In this document: positions 14,490 to 26,500 of the stretch, in pieces
Position numbering within the stretch: the stretch's first letter is position 1
How the letters are laid out: every line of letters begins with the position of its first letter
Source: Pratylenchus scribneri
Lineage: Eukaryota; Nematoda; Chromadorea; Rhabditida; Pratylenchidae
Reading direction: 5' to 3'
NCBI GenBank assembly: GCA_030063045.1
Contig: JAQSEB010000059.1
Span: 2,356,001-2,420,000, forward strand
DNA: 64,000 nucleotides
The notes under the pieces: generated by a model
What the model saw: the letters and a program-made list of their open reading frames with translations, nothing else
Databases searched by the model: none
Told to the model about the DNA's origin: nothing
Translations under genes and position numbers: made by a program

Positions 14490-14501
14490 CTTCAATTTCA
14501 G
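14490..14501 (+). promoter_or_regulatory. Candidate spliced-leader or 5'-UTR acceptor before the TCF start codon
   Basis: TTCTTCAATTTCAG ends at 14501, 142 bases before the ATG at 14644. It matches the nematode acceptor consensus. It may receive a trans-spliced leader or close a 5'-UTR intron. Confidence 0.45.
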
Positions 14502-14643
14502 CTAAATAACCAAAAAAAGAAGCAGCAGGAAAATATATTATAGCTCCTGCTTCAAAAACCAGGAGACCCAAAACCCAAAAAAAAAAATAATTTTGAGGAT
14601 TTTTTTGAGTTTTGTACTTCAATTGAAATAAATTAAATTAAAA

Positions 14644-17600
14644 ATGGCAACAACGGCGACTGTCGCCTCTTCCTCCTCGTCAACATCTACGACAGGAGGA
14701 ATTGGCGTTGAGGAAACGGCGGATGAAGTTAAAGTGTTCCGTTCGAGTACACAAGAGGATGACCCGAATGAATTGGCCGGATCCAGTGCTGACTTGAATG
14801 CCGACAAACAAGAATTGGCCATGGAGGCGGACATTGAATCACAGGCTGATTTTTGTCAGTTTTTTTGCATTATTCAGTATTTGATTAGGACTTATTAGGA
14901 AGAGTGTGGTATTCAATTTTATTGGGAAGATTTTCTTACTTATTACAAATCAATTTGCACATTTCAGCGCAAAGAGTGAACCCAATCTTCAGTCCTTTGG
15001 GCCCTTTGCCGTGGCCTTCACCAGGCAACAATTTCCTCTACAATTTGGCTGCTCTTTCGCCCGTTTTCCATCAAAAATTGGCCACCATGGCTATGGCCCA
15101 AACATATGCGGCTGCAGCGGCAAATTGCATTGCTCGATTGTCACCGCATTATATGAATTTGGGTGGCGGAGGCGGTCTTGGTGGTTTGTTTTTTTTGCAT
15201 TTTTGTCAATCTTAATTTTATGTTTATGTTCAGCATTTGAACGACCACCGGCCTTTAGCATGCCTTGTACCCCTTCAACAAATGGAACAGCAAGGAATGG
15301 TGGTGGCCAACAACAATCTGGGCCAAATCCACTCCAAATGAACAGTCCAATGTCCGGGTTGAGCGGTGGACTTGGCGGTGTTTCCCTTTCGGCCGATCGT
15401 GCAACCAATGGCCATCAACGCCAAAATCATCAAAATCAGCATCCGAAGACGTCGAACACAAACAGGCAAGTGGGTGGGATAAAAAAAATTGAAAGATATT
15501 CTCAATAAAAATCCAAACCAAAACCCATTTGAACCCATTAGCCTTATTAGGGCCATAAAATTCAAAAAAAGTGCATTTTAATTCAACATATTGATGATAG
15601 AATACGATATACTTTTTATTATGAATATTCTATTTTTTAAGGACTCCAAAACGCGAGAAGGCAGAACGAAAGGAAAAGCCAAGTGCCAAAAGCGGCCATG
15701 ACAAGAAAGAAGAACATATCAAGAAGCCGATGAACGCATTTATGTTGTGAGTTGGAATTAATAAATAATAAATACATATTATTAGCAAGAGAAGAGCATT
15801 ACCATTTTGAATATAAAATTAAATTATCTAATGATTTTTATCCACACATAGACAAAATCATGTCAACAATAAATTGCTTTTTTGATGAATTTATTTGCAG
15901 GTTTATGAAGGAGAATCGTCATAAATACATGGAGGAATGTGGTGGAAAACGGAAGCAATCGGCCGAATTAAACAAGGAATTGGGCCAAATCTGGCAAAAA
16001 TTGAGCAAAGATGAGCAACAGCCTTATTATGATAAAGCACAGATGAACAAAGAGCAACATCAAAAATTGTACCCTAATTGGACGGCACGCGAGAATTATG
16101 CAATCCACAAAAGGGTCAAAAAGCGTCGAACTCGAGAACGTTCCTTGGGTGAGTTTTCAACGAATTAGTATTTAATTAAAAGTCACAATTTTATTTTTTT
16201 TTTGATTTTGCATTGATTTTTTGACCCTGCATTTTACAATAAAATATTTATTAATGCTGTTTTTCCCGTCTAGGCTAGAATTTCATATTCCCAATTGGCC
16301 CATCCAATTCCAATTTTCTCACTGGCCAAATCGATTCCCTAAAACCCATTCCTTCATTTCATCGATTATGGGTTTTTGAGGAGAATTGGGGAGAGAGAGG
16401 AATATCGGCCATGGCCAATTGTGACAGAAAAATAGCATCAAAAGACTAGCCAATAATAAGCTATCCACAAAGGGGACCATTTGGCTAAATACAAGAATGA
16501 AATTGGAGAAAATAGGAAATTTATTCTTTTATAAATAATCTAACTTTATGAAATACAAATCTTTCCGGAAAATACAAATCTAACTGATGAAATACAATTT
16601 TTTCCGGAAAATACAAAGTGATGAAACACAATTCTTTCCGGAAAATACAAATCTAAGTGATGAAATACAATTCTTTCCGGAAAACACAAATCTTTCCGGA
16701 AAACACAAATCTAACTGATGAAACACAATTCTTTCCGGAAAATACAAATCTAAGTGATGAAAACACAATTCTTTCCGGAAAACACAAATCTAACTGATGA
16801 AATACAATTAATTCCGGAAAACACAAATCTTTCCGGAAAACACAAATCTAACTGATGAAAACACAATTCTTTCCGGAAAACACAAATCTAACTGATGAAA
16901 TACAATTAATTCCGGAAAACATAAATCTTTCCAGAAAACACAAATCTAACTGATGAAACACAATTCTTTCCAGAAAATACAAATCTAAGTGATGAAAACA
17001 CAAATTTGTCTAACTGGATGAAAGAAATACATAAATGCCAATAAATTCCCCACGATGTTAATTCATTTCCCCCTACAATTTGCAGAGAACAATGAGCAGA
17101 AAAAGTGCCGTGCTCGATTTGGGGTGGACAATCAGGCAAAATGGTGCAAACATTGTCGACGCAAGAAACGTTGCCTCAATGTTCGGGATGCAGATTCACC
17201 TGTTCAAGTGGGTTTTTTATTTCATTTAATTTGGATTAATGTTTTTTTTATTATTATTTATTTGAAATATATTTTTGAATCTACTTTACTAAAATTTCCC
17301 CAAATTTCACTGCAGGTTTCATCCACCACAAATCCAACAACTCCATTGTCTTTGGCTGGGCCATCCAATGCTGCTGGCTTCAATCATTTGATTGGGATGT
17401 TCTCCTCCTCTCAAGGTCAACAAGATTCACCGCATTCATCACGCAAAGATTGTGGCCAATCAACCAGCGAATTGAGCAGATGCTCATCAACGACAAGCTC
17501 AACCACATCAAATATGTCAGCCGATGAAGGACCCGAAGGGCAACAAAACGTGGAAAAGGAGAAAATGGCACAGCAAAATTGGTGAGAAAAATATTTAAAT

Positions 17601-17945
17601 TGTTAATAATATGGGTTTTCCTAAATGAATTTTTACCCAAAAATATATTCAATATATAAAAATATTAAAAATTTCAGCTTCAAATTGGAATTGTTGGAGG
17701 CACCAAAAACGACCACCGGTTCATCCCAGCCAACTACCCAACTTCACAATGAATTGCCAAAGCCAGTGCCAAATATGCCGAATGGCTTTCCGATGGGTGC
17801 CCCTCATCCACAATTGAATGGTGCCACTGCCCCTCAGCCGAATGCTTCACCTTTCCAAATGACGCCGGCACCCCAGCAACTTGGCTTCCCATTTCCTCCA
17901 CAATTAATGATGCCTTATTTTATGCCCAACTTCATGAAGCAGTAG
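14644..17945 (+). CDS. pop-1: TCF/LEF transcription factor (POP-1 type) with HMG box and C-clamp
   Basis: Nuclear DNA-binding effector of Wnt/beta-catenin signalling. Eight exons: 14644-14854, 14968-15183 (or 15180), 15234-15465, 15642-15746, 15901-16148, 17086-17207, 17316-17581, 17678-17945; about 555 residues. The N-terminus carries DEVKVFRSS in an acidic context, resembling the beta-catenin-binding end of nematode POP-1. The HMG box starts at KKPMNAFMLFMKENR (about residue 247) and runs through LNKELGQIWQKLSKDEQQPYY, ending in a basic tail (KRVKKRRTRERS). Exon 6 encodes a C-clamp with the four-Cys pattern CRARF...WCKHCRRKKRC at about 343-370, which extends DNA contact to helper sites. The C-terminus is Pro/Gln-rich. 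The intron after exon 3 has a GC donor (AG|GCAAGT); the intron between HMG box and C-clamp exons (16149-17085) holds a minisatellite. Splice phases close throughout and the stop is clean. Confidence 0.94.
16555..17000 (+). repeat. Minisatellite with TTTCCGGAAA core in the TCF intron
   Basis: Irregular tandem array in the intron between the HMG-box and C-clamp exons. Units combine TTTCCGGAAAACACAAAT with TCTAACTGATGAAACACAA. The core, read on the other strand, matches the 23-bp array at 21535-23090, so the two arrays are relatives in opposite orientation on the + strand. Because the two host genes are also opposed, the arrays have the same orientation relative to transcription. Confidence 0.9.
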
Positions 17946-18037
17946 AGAGAGCAGGAAACGAACACTTTTGACCTACATTTCACATTTTAATTTTGATATT
18001 GTTTGCACTTTGTTCACCTAAATTGGTTTTTGATCGA

Positions 18038-18043
18038 AATAAA
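18038..18043 (+). promoter_or_regulatory. AATAAA polyadenylation signal of the TCF gene
   Basis: AATAAA begins 93 bases after the stop codon at 17945. A second possible signal lies further down near 18650. Confidence 0.45.
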
Positions 18044-18915
18044 ATATTCCCTTTTTGTCAAATTGTGAACAATTTCCTTTTCTTCAATCAAAATTGGATT
18101 GTTATTTTCCCAAATCGCCTCCAATCCATTCTCAAAACAATTCCCATCCTTCATTTTGAACATTTTTTCACTACAATTTAATTTATTTTATGCTCCTCAA
18201 ATTCATAAAATAGGCTCATCGCATCCAGAAACGGGCTCGAATCCCCCATTCCCCCCCCCCCCCCCCCCATTTCCCCCTTCAATTTGAATCCCTACTTTTG
18301 AAAATTACCTTCATGAATTTTCAACAAAATGAACAACAAATCTGTCCCCCTCCCTCACCGTATAAATGTCCCTCCATCCAAACAAAATAAACAGGGTCCA
18401 TCCAAAAATTTGCCATCCAATTCAATTTTTTATTTATTTTCCTCAACAATTCCATCCGTCCATATATTTATGCACTTTTTGCCTCAAAATGCATATATTT
18501 ATTTTGACTCGCCTAAATCCATCCAAGACCATTTTCCCCTTTCATAAATCCGTTCATTCAATTTATTCATCGCCGTTCACTTTCAATATTTCTTTTTGTA
18601 TTCAATTTGAATTTTTTTACTATTTGATTGTATTTTTGAATAAATTTGAAGAATAAAATGAGAGAAACAACAAAACTCAAAATTTAATATATTTTGATTG
18701 AAATAATTTACAAAAAACAATTATTGTAATGAATGAGTACATCCAACTCATTCAGCTTTGATCAGAAAGATAGTTTCGCCAAGGGAAATAACAATTAAAA
18801 ACAATAATAATAAAATATATTTTAACTTTTAATTATTAAAAAGATGATTTTTGGGAAATAAATATTCCCTCATTTTATTCAATTGAAATCAGCCTGAGGC
18901 AACAATCAGAGAACC

Positions 18916-19048
18916 ATCCCTATTCCCTCATTTTTCTAGGATACCGTATCTCTTTTATTCTCTCTTACAGTTGCAGGCAATTATCATTTGTATTCCCTCT
19001 CAATTTCCTACAAAGAAGGAAAAGGGACACTTTATTAAAATAATTATT
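18916..19048 (+). repeat. Dispersed repeat, copy B
   Basis: Direct repeat of 14128-14260 with scattered substitutions and small indels. It shares TACCGTAT, CAGGCAATTATCATTTG and GGACACTTTATTAAAATAAT in the same order. The divergence points to an older event than the hAT MITE insertions. Confidence 0.7.
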
Positions 19049-19923
19049 TGATGGAAATTAATAAATTTATTCCTCAATTATTTGTTCAAAATTGAATAAA
19101 AATTAATTAATACATTCATTGTTTGTTTGTTTATCAAAAATAAATATATTTTAAAATTGGCGGATTATGTTATTTGATGGATGATTTATGGGGGTGAATA
19201 TGAATACAAAGAATTTTGAAGGAAAAGAATGCCGACATATTCATAAAGGAAATAATTAATTAAATAATCCTAAATGGAACTTTATTGGATAATTATAATA
19301 ATATCATTTTGTAAAATGAAAATTGGCAACAAAAATTCTAAATGGGTTGCCAAAATAAGCTGAATAATCTTTTAGCCAATTTTTTATTCACTTAGATGGA
19401 ATTAAAGTAGTGGCTTAACTTCTGGCCAATTTGGCCATTTTCTTTCCTAAATGAAATGTCGGCATTGGAAAAAGCAAAAAAAAAAGATGGAATTCTTTTT
19501 AATTATTTAATTAATAATTTGATAGATATGAATGAATATTGAAGGAGGATTTAATACTAACCGGGAGGCCATAAATGGGTTGGCAACTATTTTCGAAAGG
19601 AATTTTGACAAAAAAAAAAGTGGAACCCGCGAATTAGAAATGATGACAGAGAAAGTGGAAAAGAGAGAATGGGAAGTGGGGAAGGAGAATTTAAATTATG
19701 ATTTTGGATAGCTAATCAAAAAATGGATTAATAAAACAATGAACTATTTTAAATAAAATTAATTTAATACTTATTAATTTAATTAGGGAGGATTCGATGA
19801 AATGAAGGGAATGTTTTGTTTGATTTATGGTTGTCTTCGTTATAAATGGAAAAAGTGGGATAAAAAATGTGCGCACAACTTTTGATGGCATTTTTAATAG
19901 TTTTTTGGGGGTCGATTATTAAC

Positions 19924-20414
19924 CAGGCATGACCACGGCTACAATTTTTCTATAGCCGTAGCCGTTTTAGCCGTGGCAATTTCATAGCCGTAGCCGCCCG
20001 TAGCCGCCTATTTTTTGAAATTTTATAGCCGTAGCCGCCCGCGGCTAGCCGCGGTTAGCCGTATTTTAGAAAAAAATTTTTTTGGTCAAAAAAATTTTTA
20101 AAAAATAGTACAGAAAAGAAAAAAAGGCAAAAAATTATCCTGCTGGGAAAATTTTGCAAATTATTTACCAAAAATTTTAAAATAATGGCAAAAATTTGTA
20201 AATTAAAAAAATAATAAATATTGATGGAGGGAATTTTAAGAAAAGTTCTTTAAAAAATAGAAAATTTGTGGATGGCGGCTATCCCGCGGCTAACCGCGGC
20301 TATGGCTTTATAGCCGTTAGCCGCCCTTTAGCCGTCAAATTTTCAAAATTTGTAGCCGTTAGCCGCCCGTAGCCGCGGCTAACCGCGGCTTAGCCGTAGC
20401 CGTGGTCATGCCTG
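19924..20414 (+). mobile_element. hAT-type MITE, copy 1 (3' flank of LARP4)
   Basis: A 491-bp element with terminal inverted repeats CAGGCATGACCACGGCTA / TAGCCGTGGTCATGCCTG, flanked by an exact 8-bp target duplication TTATTAAC (19916-19923 and 20415-20422). The duplication fits the hAT preference nTnnnnAn. Both subterminal regions consist of many TAGCCG and GCGGCTA motifs and the centre is AT-rich. There is no coding capacity, so it is non-autonomous. It lies 170 bp beyond the LARP4 stop codon and is the reverse complement of copy 2. Confidence 0.93.
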
Positions 20415-20578
20415 TTATTAACAGACATTTTAATAAAAAAAGAATAAACAAATTCATTGGATAATGGACTAGATTTAAAATTGGGAATATATCTGGGATG
20501 GTAGAATGCATTCATCCTCTATCGGTGGCACCATGCCCTCCCATATTAAGCAGTAATTGTATTTAAATTGGGGCTTAT

Positions 20579-20584
20579 TTTATT
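20579..20584 (-). promoter_or_regulatory. AATAAA overlapping the LARP4 stop codon
   Basis: On the minus strand AATAAA directly overlaps the TAA stop (20584-20586). If used, the 3' UTR would be very short and MITE copy 1 would stay outside the mRNA. Confidence 0.35.
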
Positions 20585-23500
20585 TACACTTCAGTGCCGG
20601 CAATTGATGCCGAACAATTTTGGCCGCCGCATTCTTTGGCATTTGCCGATGCTGAGAATCTGCAAATATGGAAATATGATATTAGAGAAAGAAAAAGAAT
20701 ATTCGGACATTTGAATTCATAATGTATTTAAATAAACTTAATAATTAAACAAAATTGTTTTAAATTTTATCTAGTATTGAATGACAAAAAAAATCTCGCC
20801 CAAAACTATAGCAATTCCTTTCCATTCATTAAACTCACTTCTGTTGTGTTCCTCCTCCCTTTTTCAACATTTGTGCGTAACTTCTTGGCCCCTCGCCACT
20901 TTCATTTGTCTCCAAAATTTGCATTCCCGCACTGATTGTCCCACTTCTTGGCTGTTTCTGTTCCACCATCAATTCCTCATCTTTTGCAATGCATTTTTTC
21001 CTTCCTGCCTCCTCCTTTGCCGATTTTGCCGTTCCAGTCCCTCCAATTATGGCTGTTGTCCCAATTGTGGCTCGTCTTGGCCGCCCGCTGGCCACAACCG
21101 CCGAGAATGCTTTTTTCTCTCCACCAATAGACCCATTCGATGAGGTCGAGCCGCCACCCCCACATTCTTGGCCAATGGCCGTATTTGAATTTGGCTTCTC
21201 CTGTAGTTCAGGCACATTTAAAAGGGATTGTTGCTGATCGCCGTGGCATTCACTTGCTTTTCGACTATTCGATTGGCTCAAACTCAGGGCGGGGAACTCC
21301 TCGACGTGTTCCTCAAAATTGTAACTGAAAAAATGGAAGGAAATTTGAAGAATTTAAATGGGAAGATATTTTTATTTTTATTGAAATATATTTAATAAAA
21401 TTCAAAAAGAAGAAGGAATAATTAATAAAATAATTTTTATTTTGAGAGGCATAAATGAAAGAAAAACGGAATTGGTTTGATTTAATCAGAGAAAGGCTAA
21501 TAAGGAGAATATTGTTTTGTTTTCTGGTTAGTTGTTTTTTCCGGAAAGATTTGTTTTTATGTTTTCCGGAAAGAATGTTTTTGTGTTTTCCGGTTAGATT
21601 GTTTTTGCGTTTTCCGGAAAATGTTTTTGTGTTTTCCGGAAAGATGTTTTTGTGTTTTCCGGAAAAAAGTTTTTGCGTTTTCCGGAAAGATGTTTTTGTG
21701 TTTTCCGGAAAAATGTTTTTGTGTTTTCCGTAAAAATGTTTTTGTGTTTTCCGGAAAAAAAGTTTTTGCGTTTTCCGGAAAGATGTTTTTGTGTTTTCCG
21801 GAAAAATGTTTTTGTGTTTTCCGTAAAAATGTTTTTGTGTTTTCCGGAAAAATGTTTTTTTATGTTTTCCGGAAAGAATGTTTTTGTGTTTTCCGGTCAG
21901 ATTGTTTATGTGTTTTCCGGAAAGATGTTTTTGTGTTTTCCGGTTAGATTGTCTTTGTGTTTTCCGGAAAATGTTTTTGTGTTTTCCGGAAAGATGTTTT
22001 TGTGTTTTCCGGAAAAAAGTTTTTGCGTTTTCCGGAAAGATGTTTTTGTGTTTTCCGGAAAAATGTTATTGTGTTTTCCGGAAAAAAGTTTTTGCGTTTT
22101 CCGGAAAGATGTTTTTGTGTTTTCCGGAAAAATGTTTTTGTGTTTTCCGTAAAAATGTTTTTGTGTTTTCCGGAAAGATGTTTTTGTGTTTTCCGGTTAG
22201 ATTGTCTTTGTGTTTTCCGGAAAATGTTTTTGTGTTTTCCGGAAAGATGTTTTTGTGTTTTCCGGAAAAAAGTTTTTGTGTTTTCCGGAAAGATGTTTTT
22301 GTGTTTTCCGGAAAAATGTTTTTGTGTTTTCCGGAAAAAAGTTTTTGCGTTTTCCGGAAAGATGTTTTTGTGTTTTCCGGAAAAATGTTTTTGTGTTTTC
22401 CGTAAAAATGTTTTTGTGTTTTCCGGAAAAATGTTTTTTTATGTTTTCCGGAAAGAATGTTTTTGTGTTTTCCGGTCAGATTGTTTTTGTGTTTTCCGGA
22501 AAAATGTTTTTGTGTTTTCCGTAAAAATGTTTTTGTGTTTTCCGGAAAGATGTTTTTGTGTTTTCCGGAAAAAAGTTTTTGCGTTTTCCGGAAAGATGTT
22601 TTTGTGTTTTCCGGAAAAATGTTTTTGTGTTTTCCGTAAAAATGTTTTTGTGTTTTCCGGAAAAAAGTTTTTGCGTTTTCCGGAAAGATGTTTTTGTGTT
22701 TTCCGGAAAAATGTTTTTGTGTTTTCCGTAAAAATGTTTTTGTGTTTTCCGTAAAAATGTTTTTGTGTTTTCCGGAAAAATGTTTTTTTATGTTTTCCGG
22801 AAAGATGTTTTTGTGTTTTCCGGTCAGATTGTTTATGTGTTTTCCGGAAAGATGTTTTTGTGTTTTCCGGTTAGATTGTCTTTGTGTTTTCCGGAAAATG
22901 TTTTTGTGTTTTCCGGTTAGATTGTCTTTGTGTTTTCCGGAAAGATGTTTTTGTGTTTTCCGGAAAAATGTTTTTGTGTTTTCCGTAAAAATGTTTTTGT
23001 GTTTTCCGGAAAATGTTTTTGTGTTTTCCGGAAAAATGTTTTTGTGTTTTCCGGAAAGATGTTTTTTTGTTTTCTGGTTAGATGTATTTTTGTCTTTTCT
23101 GAGTTAAATAGTTTATTAATAATTAATATGTTTAATGTAAATTAAATATGTATCGGGAAAAATTAATTTTAAAAAATATTAAATAATTAATCTTCTCACC
23201 CGGCTGGATTGTCGCCTGCCTTCAACAATTTATGTTGTTGTTGCCTTCCTTGATTACCATCAGCAATTGTCGATTGTTCAGAATGGTTTTTGTCCAAATC
23301 ACTATTTTGACGATGTTCACGGAATCGATGATTATGCTGAAAATGGTGGGGCCTTCCTCCATTTTCGCCACTGCCACTGCCGATTGTTGTATTGCTTCGT
23401 TGCCTTTGTTCATGTCGAAAATGAGGGCCACTTGCTGGGACAAAATGAGGAGGAGGCGCCCTTTGATGGCCAAAGTGCTGAAAAAAATGCGAATATTTAA

Positions 23501-26500
23501 TCATTTTTTAGTTAAATTTAAATATAATCTATTGATATTTCCATTACACAATATTCCCAAATGATAAACTGACTCGATTCGGTTGTTGTTGTTCCTTTTG
23601 TTGTTGATTTTCTCCGCCTGAATGTCCTTTATCATTTCCATAAAAGTGTTCAACATTTCTTCGGCCTCCTCTCGTCGATTGCTGTTGACCTCCTCCCCTT
23701 CCTTTTCCTCCAGTCCAATTTCCGCCTCCTCCAAATTGACCCCTTGGGGCATCCCTTTGAAAATGGCCTCCTCCTTGTTGGGCATTCTCCCTTGGCCAAT
23801 CGCTGGTCCAAGTCCTTGGCCGATAATCTTGCCCCCCTCCATTATTAGCCCCTCCTCTGCCTCCACGGAATGATGCACCATCGCCGCGTTCCCTTCGATT
23901 ACTATCGAAGTTGTTTGGGCTAAAAACACAAATATTAAAATGCTTAAATCTACTGTTACTTATTTATATCCTCTTAATTCGAAGCTTTATTGAAGACTGA
24001 TTAAGTAAGAATTCGAATCTTATCAATTCCTAAATCCTATCTAAAAACATCCGCTAAAAATTACCCTCGATTTATGCCACCACTCAATGGCATAAATTGT
24101 TGTTGGTTTCCAGAATGCATGGTGGAATGGCTGCCACTACTACCAATATTTTGTTGATTTTGTAAATGATGCCCTGACATTGGCATTGGTTGCTGGATAT
24201 GGCCAAGAGAGAAAAGTGGCTGAATGATGCCGGATGGAGGCGGATGATTTGTTCCTCCAATGAAATTTTGCTGCTGCCAATGATATTGAATTGCAGGACG
24301 AAATTCCGTGAAAATTGGATTTGAAATTCCACCATTATTCGTTGTCGTTGAGGCCGTTGATGGTTGCGATGTTGGCACATTTTGTTGTTGTTGGGATTTT
24401 GTTGATTGGCGCCAATTTGGGCATGATGATTCGCTGTTGAGTGGTCGAAATGAAGAAGAGGAAGTGGAGGATTGATGAGGAACATTTGGAGCAGCCGGCT
24501 CAGAACGCCTTGGTCCATGGGAGCCAAGAATGCGAGGGGGTGGTTGGTCGGAGGAATTTGTTCGAATTGTGACCGCCGATTTTGATGCACTAAAACATCA
24601 AATTATAGATTAAATAAATTCAAATTTTCGAATTTGGTCATAGGTCAAAGACCAGATTTATTAGAGATTTAAAACTTTTCAAAGCAATTTCGAATATTCT
24701 TTGCCCAAATCCAGCCTTCTCACCTTCCCCTTCCACTGCCAATTGCTTTATTTATTCGACCGGCTGGTGGCAATTCTGCTTTTTCCTCGCCCTTTTCCTC
24801 CTTCCCCACAATTTGTTGCTCTTTTTGTTGTTGCCTTTTCTGCTTATTGCCAACCCCATTGGCGGCCAACGCAATTTGATAGGCCTCAACACTTTCTTGT
24901 CGCTGGAAACCAACAAATCCGGCACCGGATGAAAGTGGCGGCGAATGACGACTCAATTTGTGTCCTCCAGCAGAAGTTGGAGGCTGGCTGACGGAGCCCG
25001 TGGCATTCTGGGCTGAAAGTGGTTGGAGCGAAATTTAATAATAATTTTAAATGAATTTTTATAAATATTTTTCCATTCATTTTGCAATCATTTGGGGTTA
25101 ATCAAAAAAATTAATGTACCCTGGAAATAATTTTTAGCTAACTAGTCGATTAAATGAAAAATTTGAATTCAAAATTGCTTAATTCCTTTTGAAAGAGTTT
25201 AGCGCTTTTCTTTTGCCAAATGATCCTCCCTCCCCTCATTCATTAGCCATATTTTAATTCTGACTTGGATTTGGCCTTTTGTTATTTCCACTGCTTAAAA
25301 TTATATTCAATTTTTTTGAAAACAAAAAATTATGAAAATTGCATGAAAGTAGACAGAGAAGGGACCAACCAATCCAAAAAAACAAATAAAAAATGAATGA
25401 ACTTGGCCCATTCACTAAAATGGGTGGCCTATTATGGAAAAAGCGCTATATACATTGAAATGACTATCAAAAATGTGCCTTATTAAACCAATTTTGATCC
25501 CTTTTTATGGATTACCTCCTCCCTTGCCGCCAGAACATTTTCCCATTCTGCCTTTCCCATTCATTCGGGGAATATCCGTAATTCGTGGAACATCTTTTGG
25601 CACCAATACGGGGGAGGCCGCTTCGCCACATTCCTTGGCAATTTGTTTGAGCACAAATTCATTTTGACCAACTGCATAATCGGATGATTGGGACAAATTG
25701 GATTTTCCCGAATTTGAGGAGGCACAACTCCCATTTTCGTGCAAAATTTCACCATCAACAGCAAAACAATTCTCACCAGGCATGACCACGGCTACGGCTA
25801 AGCCGCGGTTAGCCGCGGCTAGCCGCGGCTACGGGCGGCTAACGGCTACAAATTTTGAAAATTTGACGGCTAAAGGGCGGCTAACGGCTATAAAGCCATA
25901 GCCGCGGTTAGCCGCGGGATAGCCGCCATCCACAAATTTTCTATTTTTTAAAGAACTTTTCTTAAAATTCCCTCCATCAATATTTATTATTTTTTTAATT
26001 TACAAATTTTTGCCATTATTTTAAAATTTTTGGTAAATAATTTGCAAAATTTTCCCAGCAGGATAATTTTTTGCCTTTTTTTCTTTTCTGTACTATTTTT
26101 TAAAAATTTTTTTGACCAAAAAAATTTTTTTCTAAAATACGGCTAACCGCGGCTAGCCGCGGGCGGCTACGGCTATAAAATTTCAAAAAATAGGCGGCTA
26201 CGGGCGGCTACGGCTATGAAATTGCCACGGCTAAAACGGCTATAGAAAAATTGTAGCCGTGGTCATGCCTGATTCTCACAAGAACAATCATCACAACAAC
26301 CATTTTTTAGATGTCCATTTTGCATGGATTCTGTTCCATCCTTCTCTTCTGCCTCCTCCTCCTCTTCATCCATTCCTTCATCTTCCACTTCCGTATTCTC
26401 ATCCTCCTCTTCCCTTTCATAATTAAATTGAGCCAAATCCTCCTCTTCATATGGCCTAATAAATTGCAATGAATATAATCCAAAATGGGGGAATGGATGA

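Larger units (their letters stand above)
3350..14640. other. Long gene-poor region, pyrimidine-rich on the + strand
   Basis: About 11 kb without a frame I can assign to a protein. The + strand is rich in TTTCC, CCATT and TTCTTC runs, which depletes stop codons and yields many overlapping low-complexity frames (Phe/Ser/Pro-rich on +, Lys/Gly/Arg-rich on -). 8200-10600 is more GC-rich and is the densest in such frames; I found no domain, splice chain or conserved motif in it. Contents: long C runs near 6894-6910 and 13439-13450, a 23-bp tandem duplication at 11422-11470, and a dispersed repeat at 14128-14260. It probably contains upstream regulatory or 5' intronic DNA of the TCF gene. Confidence 0.5.
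17946..19915. other. 3' flank of the TCF gene, no gene seen
   Basis: AT-rich sequence holding the 3' UTR, a poly-C tract near 18252-18269 and the second copy of the dispersed repeat. No supported reading frame on either strand. Confidence 0.6.

Noticed and set aside
21455..23145. Long + strand frames (up to 265 codons) with MFLCFPEK repeats
   Set aside because: They are translations of the 23-bp minisatellite inside a minus-strand intron; the period forces repeats in every frame.
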